From the NCBI GenBank assembly GCA_025356235.1, contig JANXUL010000111.1, positions 1 to 38,167 on the forward strand: a DNA stretch of 38,167 nt, written 5' to 3'. This stretch comes from Bacteroidota bacterium. Lineage in GTDB: Bacteria > Bacteroidota > Bacteroidia > Chitinophagales > Chitinophagaceae. Positions 8,703 through 17,808 of this stretch are shown piece by piece; within the stretch, counting starts at the first letter, position 1; each line of letters opens with the position of its first letter. Position numbers and translations under genes: made by a program. The notes under the pieces were generated by a model. The model was not told the origin of the DNA, did no database searches, and saw only the letters and a program-made list of their open reading frames with translations.

Positions 8703-9785
8703 TTATATAATAAGTCCGAATTTTTTTGCTACGAGTTCTAAATCTTCTGCAACAGATTCTACAACAGGAATACCTTCTGATTTCCGCTTATGCTCCGCTT
8801 CACGTTCAGGATCACCGGGTATCAATACCTTATCAAACCCTTCAGCCGGTTTAGCCGATCTGAACCTTTGTATCCAGTTATCCATATGCTCTTTAAACTC
8901 TTCAGCCGGCCGGAAGGCATCTATTCGCATGGCACCAAAAAAATGTCCCAGCCCTTTACCCGGCATATTTTCCGGCATAGGCACATAAGCAGGAAAGGGT
9001 GGTGCCCAGGGCCCATAAGATGCACCACTAAGAACTGCTGAAAAAATATCAACAATACTTCCCAATGCATAACCTTTATGACTGCCATGCTCCCTATCGC
9101 TTCCCAATGGAAGTAATGCTCCCTGCTTTTTTAAAATATTCGCATCACTTGATGGCTGCCCTTCTTTATCCTGCACCCAGCCTGAAGGTGTATCCGCGTT
9201 TTTTCTTTGTAATATTTCTAATTTACCATTGGCAGCTGTGGTTGTTGCAAAATCAGCGACAAAAGCGGGTTGTTCTTTCGCAGGAATCGCTACCGCTATC
9301 GGATTGGTGCCTAACATCCTCTCTATCGAAAAGGTTGGGGCAACCAGGGCACTGGCATTCGTCATAGCCATACCAATCATATCATGTTCCAAAGCCATCA
9401 TAGCGTGGTGGCCGGCTATACCAAAATGATTAGTATTACGTACACTCACCCATCCGGTACCTACATTTTTTGCTTTTTCAATAGCCACCTGCATGGCAAA
9501 AGGAGCTATTACCAACCCTAATCCTGCATCCCCATCCACCACTGCGGTAGAAGGTGTTTGATGAACGATTTGAATATCTGGTGTGGCATTTATCCTGTTT
9601 GCTTCCCATAAACGGATATAGCCGCTTAACCGGGCCACACCATGACTATCAATCCCCCGAAGATCTGCTGCAATTAACCCGACAGATGCCGTATTCGCAT
9701 GCTCATTAGAGCAGCCCATACTTTTAAAGACCTTATAAGTGAATTGATATAATTGATCGTAAGAATACAATGCCACGGCAGCCAT
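8703..9785 (-). CDS. Ldh family oxidoreductase (malate/L-lactate dehydrogenase type 2 family)
   Basis: RGIDSHGVARLSGYI, VRNTNHFGIAGHHAMMAL, LGTNPIAVAIPA, HKGYALG. Likely start is the internal Met at 9785 (MAAVALYSYDQLY). Confidence 0.92.
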   Translation of the reverse strand: MAAVALYSYDQLYQFTYKVFKSMGCSNEHANTASVGLIAADLRGIDSHGVARLSGYIRLWEANRINATPDIQIVHQTPSTAVVDGDAGLGLVIAPFAMQVAIEKAKNVGTGWVSVRNTNHFGIAGHHAMMALEHDMIGMAMTNASALVAPTFSIERMLGTNPIAVAIPAKEQPAFVADFATTTAANGKLEILQRKNADTPSGWVQDKEGQPSSDANILKKQGALLPLGSDREHGSHKGYALGSIVDIFSAVLSGASYGPWAPPFPAYVPMPENMPGKGLGHFFGAMRIDAFRPAEEFKEHMDNWIQRFRSAKPAEGFDKVLIPGDPEREAEHKRKSEGIPVVESVAEDLELVAKKFGLII

Positions 9786-9846
9786 GATTTTAAATAGAAA
9801 AGATAAAACTAACCTGCACAATATAATCTGTTTGATGTAATCAATG

Positions 9847-9887
9847 TTAATAGCAGTCGCTCAGCTCTGCCGAATGACTGCTATTAA
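9847..9887. repeat. REP-like hairpin, 12-bp perfect arms
   Basis: TTAATAGCAGTC (9847-9858) / GACTGCTATTAA (9876-9887), just downstream of the RAYT pseudogene. Confidence 0.75.
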
Positions 9888-9902
9888 TTGGCCTCCGGCC
9901 AA
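9888..9902. repeat. REP-like hairpin TTGGCC-TCC-GGCCAA
   Basis: Perfect 6 bp stem with 3-nt loop adjacent to the previous hairpin. Confidence 0.7.
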
Positions 9903-9912
9903 ATACCAATAC

Positions 9913-10443
9913 TCAAATATCCATAACAGAAATAGGCGATCTTGTATTAGCACTGCTATACCACCAATGTTCGGGATCAGTCACTAATCCGGCTCTCACA
10001 GGATTAAAGTGGATATAGTTTTTTTTCTGTAATAGTATTTCAGCAGTAAAGCAATTAATTGGATGATTGGTCTTTTGCCAAAAAATATTCTCAGCATTTT
10101 GTTGTTGAAATTTGGCATTATATTGAAAAATAATTTTCATCCAGTCCCTCCTGCTTTCATAGGGGTTATTATAAATCATAGTCAAAAGTAGTTAGGCGGT
10201 ATAACTTTTAAAATCACGTAATAAGTAATTCAGTTTCCCATCTTTTTGTCCGGCCAACCAATGCATATGGTTACTCATAATTACGTAAGCATACAATTCC
10301 AGGCCTTTATGTTGTTGCCAGTATTGTATATTTTTTATAACCTCTTCACAATAATTCTTACACGTAAATGCATCTAGGCCACCAACTACTGTTAGGGTTA
10401 CAAAAAAAACAGCATCATAATTGGCTTTGCGTAGTTCACTCAT
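9913..10443 (-). pseudogene. REP-associated tyrosine transposase (RAYT / IS200-like Y1_Tnp), in-frame stop
   Basis: MSELRKANYDAVFFVTLTVVGGLDAFTCKNYCEEVIKNIQYWQQHKGLELYAYVIMSNHMHWLAGQKDGKLNYLLRDFKSYTA*LLLTMIYNNPYESRRDWMKIIF...HFNPVRAGLVTDPEHWWYSSA. HUH motif HMH present; TAA at 10194-10192 interrupts a single reading frame. Confidence 0.88.
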
Positions 10444-10454
10444 ATTGGCAGGTT

Positions 10455-10471
10455 TTGGCGGTGGGCGCCAA
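10455..10471. repeat. Hairpin TTGGCG-GTGGG-CGCCAA upstream of RAYT
   Basis: Perfect 6 bp inverted repeat 10455-10460 / 10466-10471; same TTGGC/GCCAA core as the downstream hairpin. Confidence 0.6.
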
Positions 10472-10535
10472 GTTATCATATTCAGTCGGCAGGGCCGAGC
10501 CAATATTACTGCGTATTTATACTTAATTTTATATC

Positions 10536-11819
10536 ATGAAACACGTTTGTTTTCTTATTGCCTGTATACTTGTATGTACCTGCACATTTGCACAATTATC
10601 CAGGGATTCCATCAGTACAGATTTTGTATTATACCAGCGGCGTATTGACTTTGATAAGAATATGCGCGACCGGACCATTACTGCCACCTTCGCACAACCA
10701 TTAGATAGTAATAATGAAGAAAAATACAGGGAAGCCTGCTGGGCCATTTCACAATTTCTTTTTCGGTCGGCGGAGATAGAGAAAGGATTTCATACACTAT
10801 TCAATCAATATGCATCTTTGGAAACAAGTACCAAGAGGGCTTTACTGGAGGCAGTTTATGGTAGTTATCCAACAGAATATCAAAAAGAAATACAGCAATT
10901 AATTCAGGCCGAGAAAGTACCGAAATTATTTGCTATGGAGGCCATATACCTTTTTAGAATAGATCATAGTCTTACAAACAGTAGCGCGCTGCTGAAGTTG
11001 TTAAATCAACAATTCACTAATTATAGCGGGCAGGTTTTATTGACCGAATTAGAGAATTATTTATTACAGCATACAAGTTTGGTTTCGCAATCAATACCTG
11101 ATCTAATATCATTATTCCTTCATCAAAAAAAAAGGGGGCAGAAAATAGTCTATTCGTTTCAGCGATGGAACAGAGATTATCCCGGGCTGGCCATCATTCA
11201 GAATGCAGATGGTAGTTTTTGCAAAGATAGCCATGGGAAATTGCTGGTATTCGAGCAGTTGGCAAGATCAGCTTCCAACCTCCCATACTTTATCACCAAC
11301 GGCAGTACCCCACAAGGCATATACAGTATCCAGGGGACTGATGTATCGCATAATAATTTTATTGGCCCTACGCCTAATATTCAGTTGGTTATGCCAAATG
11401 AAGCTGATATCCTGTTCTGGCATACGCCTTATGATTCTTTAAAAGATCCCTTAATTAATTACCTTGACCTTTTACCCGAATCATGGCGTTCTTACCCGCC
11501 TATTACAGAATCATTTTTTGCGGGAAAGGCAGGGCGCACCGAAATCATTGCACACGGCACAACCATTGACCCCGACTATTTTAAAGACAAACCTTTCTAC
11601 CCACTTACCCCAACTATGGGTTGTCTTTGCGCCAAAGAAACCTGGAATATTTTTAATGGAAAATTCCTGCAAAGCGAGCAGTTTAACCTCGTGAATAGTT
11701 TCCTCTCAACACCCGGCAACACGGGTTATTTAATGGTGATCAATCTTGATAATCAACAAAAAGAAGTGAGCAGGAACGAGTTAGCAAAGATGGTGCAAGC
11801 GTATGAGCAGCGGAAATAA
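10536..11819 (+). CDS. Secreted protein with probable L,D-transpeptidase (YkuD)-like C-terminal region
   Basis: Signal peptide; C-terminal IIAHGTTIDPDYFKDKPFYPLTPTMGCLCAKETW resembles the HG...(S/T)xGC active site of YkuD enzymes. Confidence 0.6.
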   Translation: MKHVCFLIACILVCTCTFAQLSRDSISTDFVLYQRRIDFDKNMRDRTITATFAQPLDSNNEEKYREACWAISQFLFRSAEIEKGFHTLFNQYASLETSTKRALLEAVYGSYPTEYQKEIQQLIQAEKVPKLFAMEAIYLFRIDHSLTNSSALLKLLNQQFTNYSGQVLLTELENYLLQHTSLVSQSIPDLISLFLHQKKRGQKIVYSFQRWNRDYPGLAIIQNADGSFCKDSHGKLLVFEQLARSASNLPYFITNGSTPQGIYSIQGTDVSHNNFIGPTPNIQLVMPNEADILFWHTPYDSLKDPLINYLDLLPESWRSYPPITESFFAGKAGRTEIIAHGTTIDPDYFKDKPFYPLTPTMGCLCAKETWNIFNGKFLQSEQFNLVNSFLSTPGNTGYLMVINLDNQQKEVSRNELAKMVQAYEQRK

Positions 11820-11852
11820 ATTTTGTACAACACCCGGTCAAATACCTAGCTG

Positions 11853-13757
11853 CTATTTTAAGCTGATGTTACCGAAATGATCTTTCTGAATAAAATCCCA
11901 AAACAGGATATGGTTATTCAACAAAAGCGAAAATTCCTTTCTTGTTAATGACCGTCGTGGATCATAATTTTTTAATCCAAGACTTTCGAATTCTTTGGCA
12001 CTGATATCATTAATAAGATAAGACCTGATAAACATTATTTTCCGGGCTTCCTTTCCATTTTTATGGATGTATTGATTGACAGCATTAATCACTTTAACCA
12101 GGAAGGGGATGTTTGTCTTTTCATCACTACCCGCAAATAACTGGTTGGGAAATATGGTTGATAACCCGTTTCGGACCTCGTCTATATGCAAAGCAGAATC
12201 AGGATAAAAGTAAGTTTTATTAGACCAGCCTATACTCTTCCCCACCCCTTTAATAATACCCATCGTCCCAATTCGCTGTATGGCTTCCCATGCGGAGTCC
12301 TCCACTTTTACATCTACAAAAGGTTGCAGGTAACATTTATTTTTCAGCAATTCATTCTGGATTATGTTTACTTCTATAAGCTTAGGGTCTTTCTTTTCCA
12401 CGATACTTTTAGCTGCCAATATTCCTGCTGCCTGCCCTGTTAACAATACCACAGGTTGTAAACGGGTGGTGCCATTGGCAATATTACTTACTGATATCCC
12501 TTTTTCACAAACAATCAATCCCTGTATATTTTTGGGTAGCAATGCGCCAATAGGAATAGAAAAAGAGGGTATCTGCGGAAATGGTATGGGCACTACTTTA
12601 CCTGGATATTGTGCATGGTGGTGATCTACCGGGTAATCGCCAACAGCGATACCCGTTCTGTATAAGTTATATTGATAAGGCGATTTGATATGATCGATAT
12701 TTAAACGAACCACTCCCTTCACCCTCCTGCCTTCGCGGTTATACGGCATGAATGCCATACCATGGTCCATTTCATTTTCTGCCAAACCAATGTGTTTTTG
12801 TTTTAATACTGTTTGCAAAAAATAAATAAATCCAAGGGTTTGGTTTTTTGCTTTGGTATATTCCTTTTCACGTTCAAGTGGCTTCATTTCTACTGCATCC
12901 AGGTAAGAATCATTGCCATGCGCCGGCCAGTTAAGCATGTATTTATCTGCGGTTCCTTTTGCTACCCGCAGCTTGCCATAATCCAATACTTTTTGTGTAT
13001 TGGCTGCATAGGGAGTGCCGTTACAAGGAGCCTCATTAGTGCTGCAATAAAATTTAGCAGGATCATATCCTGGCGGAGCTTTAATCGTTTTATCAGAGCC
13101 TTTGCCGTAATCTTGTAAAGTTGCCGCCCATGTCAGGTCCTGTATCACATTGGTTTTACCAGGTGCTATTTTCTCTCCGCTTTGGGTACTGTCTTCTGTA
13201 CCCAGATCATACCCGGCACCTGCATTTGCAAACACATCTCCGAGATCGGTTGCATCCACGGTAACAATGGCTGTTACTTCCAGTTTTTCTCCTTTTTTAT
13301 TTACAAATGCTGCGCCGAGTATTTTATTTTCTTTTTTCAATACTTTCTCAAAATACCAACCATATATTACCTGTAAATTCTTTTCATTTGCTGCCCATGC
13401 TTTAAATATACTATCGCCTACATGCGGTTCAAAACAGGTTTCACTTACCCATCCTGCAAATAGATTTTTGGTTTTATAGTGTTTGTATAATGCCTGCCTG
13501 AATTCTTCCCAGATACCGCTATGGAGGTCGTTGTTGCCGTCGGTACAGCTTACCCCTGCTGCAGTAAGCATACCACCCAACCAGGGTGTTTGCTCTACCA
13601 TCAATGTTTTTGCACCACTCCGGGCACTTTGAATACCGGCGGCCGTTCCACCTGTGCTGCCCCCAACAACCAATACTTCTGTATACATCTTTTTAACCTG
13701 TGCATTCAGCAAAGCAACAGCGGTAGCAAAATATAAAAGCAAACTGAGTTTTTTCAT
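11853..13757 (-). CDS. FAD-dependent oxidoreductase, secreted, with C-terminal SLH-like region
   Basis: Signal peptide; TEVLVVGGSTGGTAAGIQSARSGAKTLMVEQTPWLGGMLTAAGV Rossmann/FAD motif of the PF12831-type family; C-terminus FVDVKVEDSAWEAIQRIGTMGIIKG...YFYPDSALHIDEVRNGL. Confidence 0.85.
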   Translation of the reverse strand: MKKLSLLLYFATAVALLNAQVKKMYTEVLVVGGSTGGTAAGIQSARSGAKTLMVEQTPWLGGMLTAAGVSCTDGNNDLHSGIWEEFRQALYKHYKTKNLFAGWVSETCFEPHVGDSIFKAWAANEKNLQVIYGWYFEKVLKKENKILGAAFVNKKGEKLEVTAIVTVDATDLGDVFANAGAGYDLGTEDSTQSGEKIAPGKTNVIQDLTWAATLQDYGKGSDKTIKAPPGYDPAKFYCSTNEAPCNGTPYAANTQKVLDYGKLRVAKGTADKYMLNWPAHGNDSYLDAVEMKPLEREKEYTKAKNQTLGFIYFLQTVLKQKHIGLAENEMDHGMAFMPYNREGRRVKGVVRLNIDHIKSPYQYNLYRTGIAVGDYPVDHHHAQYPGKVVPIPFPQIPSFSIPIGALLPKNIQGLIVCEKGISVSNIANGTTRLQPVVLLTGQAAGILAAKSIVEKKDPKLIEVNIIQNELLKNKCYLQPFVDVKVEDSAWEAIQRIGTMGIIKGVGKSIGWSNKTYFYPDSALHIDEVRNGLSTIFPNQLFAGSDEKTNIPFLVKVINAVNQYIHKNGKEARKIMFIRSYLINDISAKEFESLGLKNYDPRRSLTRKEFSLLLNNHILFWDFIQKDHFGNISLK

Positions 13758-13810
13758 AACACTGGTTCTGGTATCAATTAATCAACTAATGTGTCGTCTT
13801 ATATCATCTT

Positions 13811-13852
13811 AAAAATAAAAGGAGAGGCTACTTAATCAGTGCATCTCCTTTT
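13811..13852 (-). terminator. Rho-independent terminator of ssb
   Basis: Minus strand AAAAGGAGA ... TCTCCTTTT followed by ATTTTT. Confidence 0.75.
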
Positions 13853-13872
13853 ACTATATCAGGTTAATTTTT

Positions 13873-14319
13873 TTAAAACGGAAGGTCATCCAATGGTTCA
13901 GTCAACTCACCGGCAGACGGTCCTGTAGTTGCCGGCTGGGCGTAAGCGGGGGCAGATTGGTAATTGCTTCCCCCCTCATTATTACCTCCGCTTCCATCAG
14001 CACTTTTACTACCCAATAATTGTACACTGGCAATTCGTAAGCTTAAAGTTGCCCCATTACGGCCATCCTGAGTAGTATACGTTCTTACATCCGGCTGCCC
14101 CTCAACAAATACCTGGGTCCCTTTTTTAAGATACGGTGCAACTGCTGTGCGGTCCGTCCAGTAAGAACAATCCACCCAGGTAGTCTTGTCTTTCTGGTTA
14201 CCCTGGGCATCTTTATAGCGTTCTGTATGGGCCACAGTGAAATTGATCACATTCTTCCCGTTTACATTATTAACAATGGCATCTTTTCCAAGATTTCCGA
14301 TTACCTGAAGCTTTATCAT
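13873..14319 (-). CDS. ssb: Single-stranded DNA-binding protein
   Basis: MIKLQVIGNLGKDA..., TTWVDCSYW, VEGQPDVRTY; acidic C-terminal tip EPLDDLPF. Confidence 0.95.
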   Translation of the reverse strand: MIKLQVIGNLGKDAIVNNVNGKNVINFTVAHTERYKDAQGNQKDKTTWVDCSYWTDRTAVAPYLKKGTQVFVEGQPDVRTYTTQDGRNGATLSLRIASVQLLGSKSADGSGGNNEGGSNYQSAPAYAQPATTGPSAGELTEPLDDLPF

Positions 14320-14491
14320 AAATATTTGTTTTTGTAAATGTCTGAAAGATGAAATTACTAAAATCGCGTATTTCCCGCATAAACTAGTTTTTATTCACTG
14401 TATAAATTGGGTCTAAAAAGTCAAAATGTATCAGATTACTAAGGAAATTGATTGATGGAAGTTCTCCTGCACTTCTATTTTCAACGATTGC

Positions 14492-15244
14492 CTATTGGGG
14501 CACAGCTTCGCTTAATGAAGACTCAACTGATTTCTTTATCCATGAAACCGTATTCATAGCTAAACCTGATGCATGAAATACTACTTTACCCTGCCTGTCC
14601 AGCACAACATGGGTGGGATATAAATTTATATTATATTTTTCCGCTATGTACCGGCCGTTGTCAATGATATTGTAAATGAATGGGTTCTTTTTTAAGAAAT
14701 CCTGTAAATCACTTTTTTGATCTAATGCTACCGCAATAAACACGACATCTTTATTATTTTTAAATGATCCCACTAGCTCATTTAAATCGGGTATTTCCTT
14801 TCTGCAGGGAGGGCAATTGATGAACCAAAAATTCAATACTACCACTTTACCTGTTAACTCTTTCAGACTGTACCTGTTTCCATACATATCCGTTTCCTTA
14901 AAAGATGCGATTTTATCACCTGTTCTGAAAAACTTGCTTTCTGCCGGTTTGGGCAATTTTAATACCCTGTTATTAATTTCTTCTTCGGATAACTTTGAGA
15001 TCAAAGCATTTTTCTGATCAGGTGATATACGAACACCATATTTTCCTGATGCCAGCAGTTGCTGCCAAACAATCGGGGGATACACCATCCCACTTGAGTC
15101 TTTTACCTCCATATCCTCCAGTTTAACACGAGCTGGTACCTGAGAACTGTTCCCTGGCAACGTTTGGGCCATTAATGACATACAAAAGCCAACTGTTAAC
15201 CATAAAACGAGAATGGGTTTCATATAATGCTTTTTACTATTCAT
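14492..15244 (-). CDS. TlpA-like thioredoxin-fold (redoxin) protein, secreted
   Basis: Signal peptide; LTGKVVVLNFWFINCPPCRKEIPDLNELV with CPPC active site. Confidence 0.9.
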   Translation of the reverse strand: MNSKKHYMKPILVLWLTVGFCMSLMAQTLPGNSSQVPARVKLEDMEVKDSSGMVYPPIVWQQLLASGKYGVRISPDQKNALISKLSEEEINNRVLKLPKPAESKFFRTGDKIASFKETDMYGNRYSLKELTGKVVVLNFWFINCPPCRKEIPDLNELVGSFKNNKDVVFIAVALDQKSDLQDFLKKNPFIYNIIDNGRYIAEKYNINLYPTHVVLDRQGKVVFHASGLAMNTVSWIKKSVESSLSEAVPQ

Positions 15245-15389
15245 TGAATATAATATATTATTTTTATTTATTCAACGGTAATTTTTCCGCTTTCGTAATC
15301 CTTATATTACTCTTTACACAAACTGTTACGCTTACTTGTTTTACTTTTACAGCTTACCTCTGTTGGATAACAGAGATCAATTTTTTATT

Positions 15390-16502
15390 ATGAGCCGTAA
15401 AGGGAAGGTACTGGTGGCAATGAGCGGCGGTATAGATAGTACCGTTGTAGCACTTATGCTGCACCAGGAAGGCTATGAAGTAGTAGGTATCACCATGAAA
15501 ACATGGGATTATGCCAGCAGTGGTTCCAGCACCAAAGAAACCGGTTGTTGTAATATAGATTCATTTAACGATGCACGTCAGGCAGCCGTACACCATGGGT
15601 TTCCGCACTTTATTCTGGATATAAGAGAGGAATTTGGCGATTTCGTTATTGAAAATTTTGTTGATGAATACCTCGCCGGGCGCACTCCCAATCCATGTGT
15701 TATGTGCAATACCCATATCAAATGGCGGGCCCTGTTAAAACGGGCCAATGCACTGGATTGCGAATTTATTGCCACCGGTCATTATGGATCGGTTCGCCAG
15801 CATGATAATGGCCGTTATGTAATCAGTAAAGGATTGGATGAAACCAAAGACCAGAGTTATGTTCTTTGGGGCCTTGACCAGGAATTGCTCAGCCGCACAA
15901 TGTTACCATTAGGTGGATACCGTAAATCTGCTATCCGCCAAATGGCAATTGATTTGGGCTATCCTGAACTGGCTAAGAAAAGCGAAAGCTACGAGATCTG
16001 TTTTGTGCCCGATAATGATTATCGGGGTTTCTTAAAGAGAAGGGTTGACGGATTAGAAGAGAAAGTAAATGGTGGTTGGTTTGTAGACAAATCCGGAAAG
16101 AGATTAGGTCAGCACAAAGGCTATCCCTTTTATACGGTGGGTCAGCGCAAAGGATTAGAGATTGCCATGGGCCGGCCCGTTTATGTAACTTCCATCAACC
16201 CGGATACCAATACCGTTGTATTGGGCGATGAAATTGATTTAGACCAGAACGATATGCTGATTGGCAAGATCAACTGGATGAAATATGATGGGATCACAGA
16301 TGGTATGGAAGCCATTACCAAAATCCGTTACAAAGACAAAGGAGCCCTAAGCAACCTGTATTATTCCGAGAATGGCATCCGCGCCCGTTTCTACGAAAAT
16401 GTAAAAGGTATTGCCCCCGGCCAAAGCGCTGTGTTCTATGAAGGCGATGATGTGATTGGCGGAGGGATTATACAGAGAGGGGAACTTATTCAACCCTTTT
16501 AA
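15390..16502 (+). CDS. mnmA: tRNA 2-thiouridine(34) synthase MnmA
   Basis: SGGIDSTVVALMLHQEGYEVVGITMKTW, CNTHIKW, ATGHYG, KDQSYVLW, FPDNDYRGF-like, YTVGQRKGL. Internal Met at 15390 (MSRKGKVLVAMSGG) is the likely start. Confidence 0.95.
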   Translation: MSRKGKVLVAMSGGIDSTVVALMLHQEGYEVVGITMKTWDYASSGSSTKETGCCNIDSFNDARQAAVHHGFPHFILDIREEFGDFVIENFVDEYLAGRTPNPCVMCNTHIKWRALLKRANALDCEFIATGHYGSVRQHDNGRYVISKGLDETKDQSYVLWGLDQELLSRTMLPLGGYRKSAIRQMAIDLGYPELAKKSESYEICFVPDNDYRGFLKRRVDGLEEKVNGGWFVDKSGKRLGQHKGYPFYTVGQRKGLEIAMGRPVYVTSINPDTNTVVLGDEIDLDQNDMLIGKINWMKYDGITDGMEAITKIRYKDKGALSNLYYSENGIRARFYENVKGIAPGQSAVFYEGDDVIGGGIIQRGELIQPF

Positions 16503-17689
16503 CCCTTACGCCTAAATAAAGCTGCGAACATGGAATCCGCCCTCATATCATAGCCTTTCAATACTTCCATTTTCACCAATTCCATTTTATTATTTTCTTG
16601 AATCAATGCAACAACCTCTTCATTTTCTTTTTTAAAAACAGAGCAGGTGATATACAGCAGATATCCATTCGCAGCTACATATGGCATCAAATTAGCGACT
16701 ATCTTTTTTTGCAAAGTGGAATATTCCAAAATCTTTTCCTTTGTAAAAAAATAAAGCTGTTCCGGCGTTCTGCCCCATGTGCCGCTGCCACTGCAGGGTA
16801 CATCACAAAGTATTATGTTGAATACTGCGCCGGCAATTTCCGGATGCGTTTTTAATTTGGCATTTGTCAGGTCTGCAGTAAAAGATTGATATTTTTTTAT
16901 CCCTGCTTTTTCAAATCTTTCTGTCAGATTGCGTAAAATAACCGGGCGGATATCAGACACGATTAACTGGATATCAGCTAACAGGTCATAAGCCAATAAA
17001 GATTTACCGCCACTGGCTGCACAGCAATCCCAAACCCGCAACACCGGCGATTCACTATTTACGATTGCAGAAAGAAATTCTGCTATCCGCTGTGAACTAT
17101 AATCCTGTACCACTACTTCTTTATCCATATCAAGTATCGTATCCACTTTGCTGGCATTGGGTAATGCCAGACAGTTTGTACCGATTTGTTGAAATGAGAT
17201 TTGATGATTCGTTAATTTCTGTAAAACAGATGTTTGTTTGCCCGGGCGGATACGCAGAAACAAATCAGGTTGAACAAGGTGGGATGCCGCAAAAGTTTCA
17301 GGGGCAATCCCATCACTTAACGCCACTCGCCACGGAAAAATATTATCAGGCGAAAAAGTTGGAAACAGCGAATGAATAAAATCAATCCTTACTTTAAGAT
17401 CATTATCCCAATGAGAAAGCCATGACTCTTCATACAAAAGGGCCCAGTCGCCCGCTCCCTCATTACATAAAAAAAAGGCTATCCGCAATCTTTCTTCAGC
17501 AGGCTGTTCTTTCAATGCATGTCCTAAACGATAAAAACAATAACAGAGATGGGCAATCAGTTTCCTGTCCTTCGACCCGTGTTTTTTTTGTCGTGCAAAA
17601 TACTGTTTCAGAAAATGTACCAATGGCATGGTACCATCATATTGCCCGATCAATATAAGTGCTGTATTAAAATAAGATTGAAAACGCAT
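16499..17689 (-). CDS. RsmB/NOP-family rRNA (cytosine-5) methyltransferase
   Basis: WDCCAASGGKSLLAYD SAM motif, CDVPCSGSGTWGRTPEQ, ITCSVFKKENEEVV catalytic Cys motifs. Confidence 0.9.
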   Translation of the reverse strand: MRFQSYFNTALILIGQYDGTMPLVHFLKQYFARQKKHGSKDRKLIAHLCYCFYRLGHALKEQPAEERLRIAFFLCNEGAGDWALLYEESWLSHWDNDLKVRIDFIHSLFPTFSPDNIFPWRVALSDGIAPETFAASHLVQPDLFLRIRPGKQTSVLQKLTNHQISFQQIGTNCLALPNASKVDTILDMDKEVVVQDYSSQRIAEFLSAIVNSESPVLRVWDCCAASGGKSLLAYDLLADIQLIVSDIRPVILRNLTERFEKAGIKKYQSFTADLTNAKLKTHPEIAGAVFNIILCDVPCSGSGTWGRTPEQLYFFTKEKILEYSTLQKKIVANLMPYVAANGYLLYITCSVFKKENEEVVALIQENNKMELVKMEVLKGYDMRADSMFAALFRRKG

Positions 17690-17714
17690 ACCCCTGAACC
17701 CCTGAAGGTAGAAT

Positions 17715-17748
17715 TAATAAAAAACCTGTTGCAAAATAGCAACAGGTT
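17715..17748 (-). terminator. Rho-independent terminator of sucB
   Basis: Minus strand AACCTGTTGC-TATTTT-GCAACAGGTT followed by TTTT. Confidence 0.88.
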
Positions 17749-17808
17749 CAAATATAAAGTTTTTGTAACGCTTCTTCAATAACTACTCCTTCATAGGGTT
17801 GTGGTGTA

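Noticed and set aside
10192-10194. Programmed stop-codon readthrough in the RAYT
   Set aside because: No recoding signal recognised; simple nonsense mutation is the simpler explanation.
10192-10503. Upstream extension of the RAYT to 10503 (MARPCRLNMITWRPPPKPAN)
   Set aside because: Family start fits Met at 10443; the upstream stretch carries hairpins and starts at TTG, so it is more likely leader/REP DNA.
12186-13736. Plus-strand ORFs opposite the FAD oxidoreductase
   Set aside because: Antisense ORFs without domain similarity or plausible start context.
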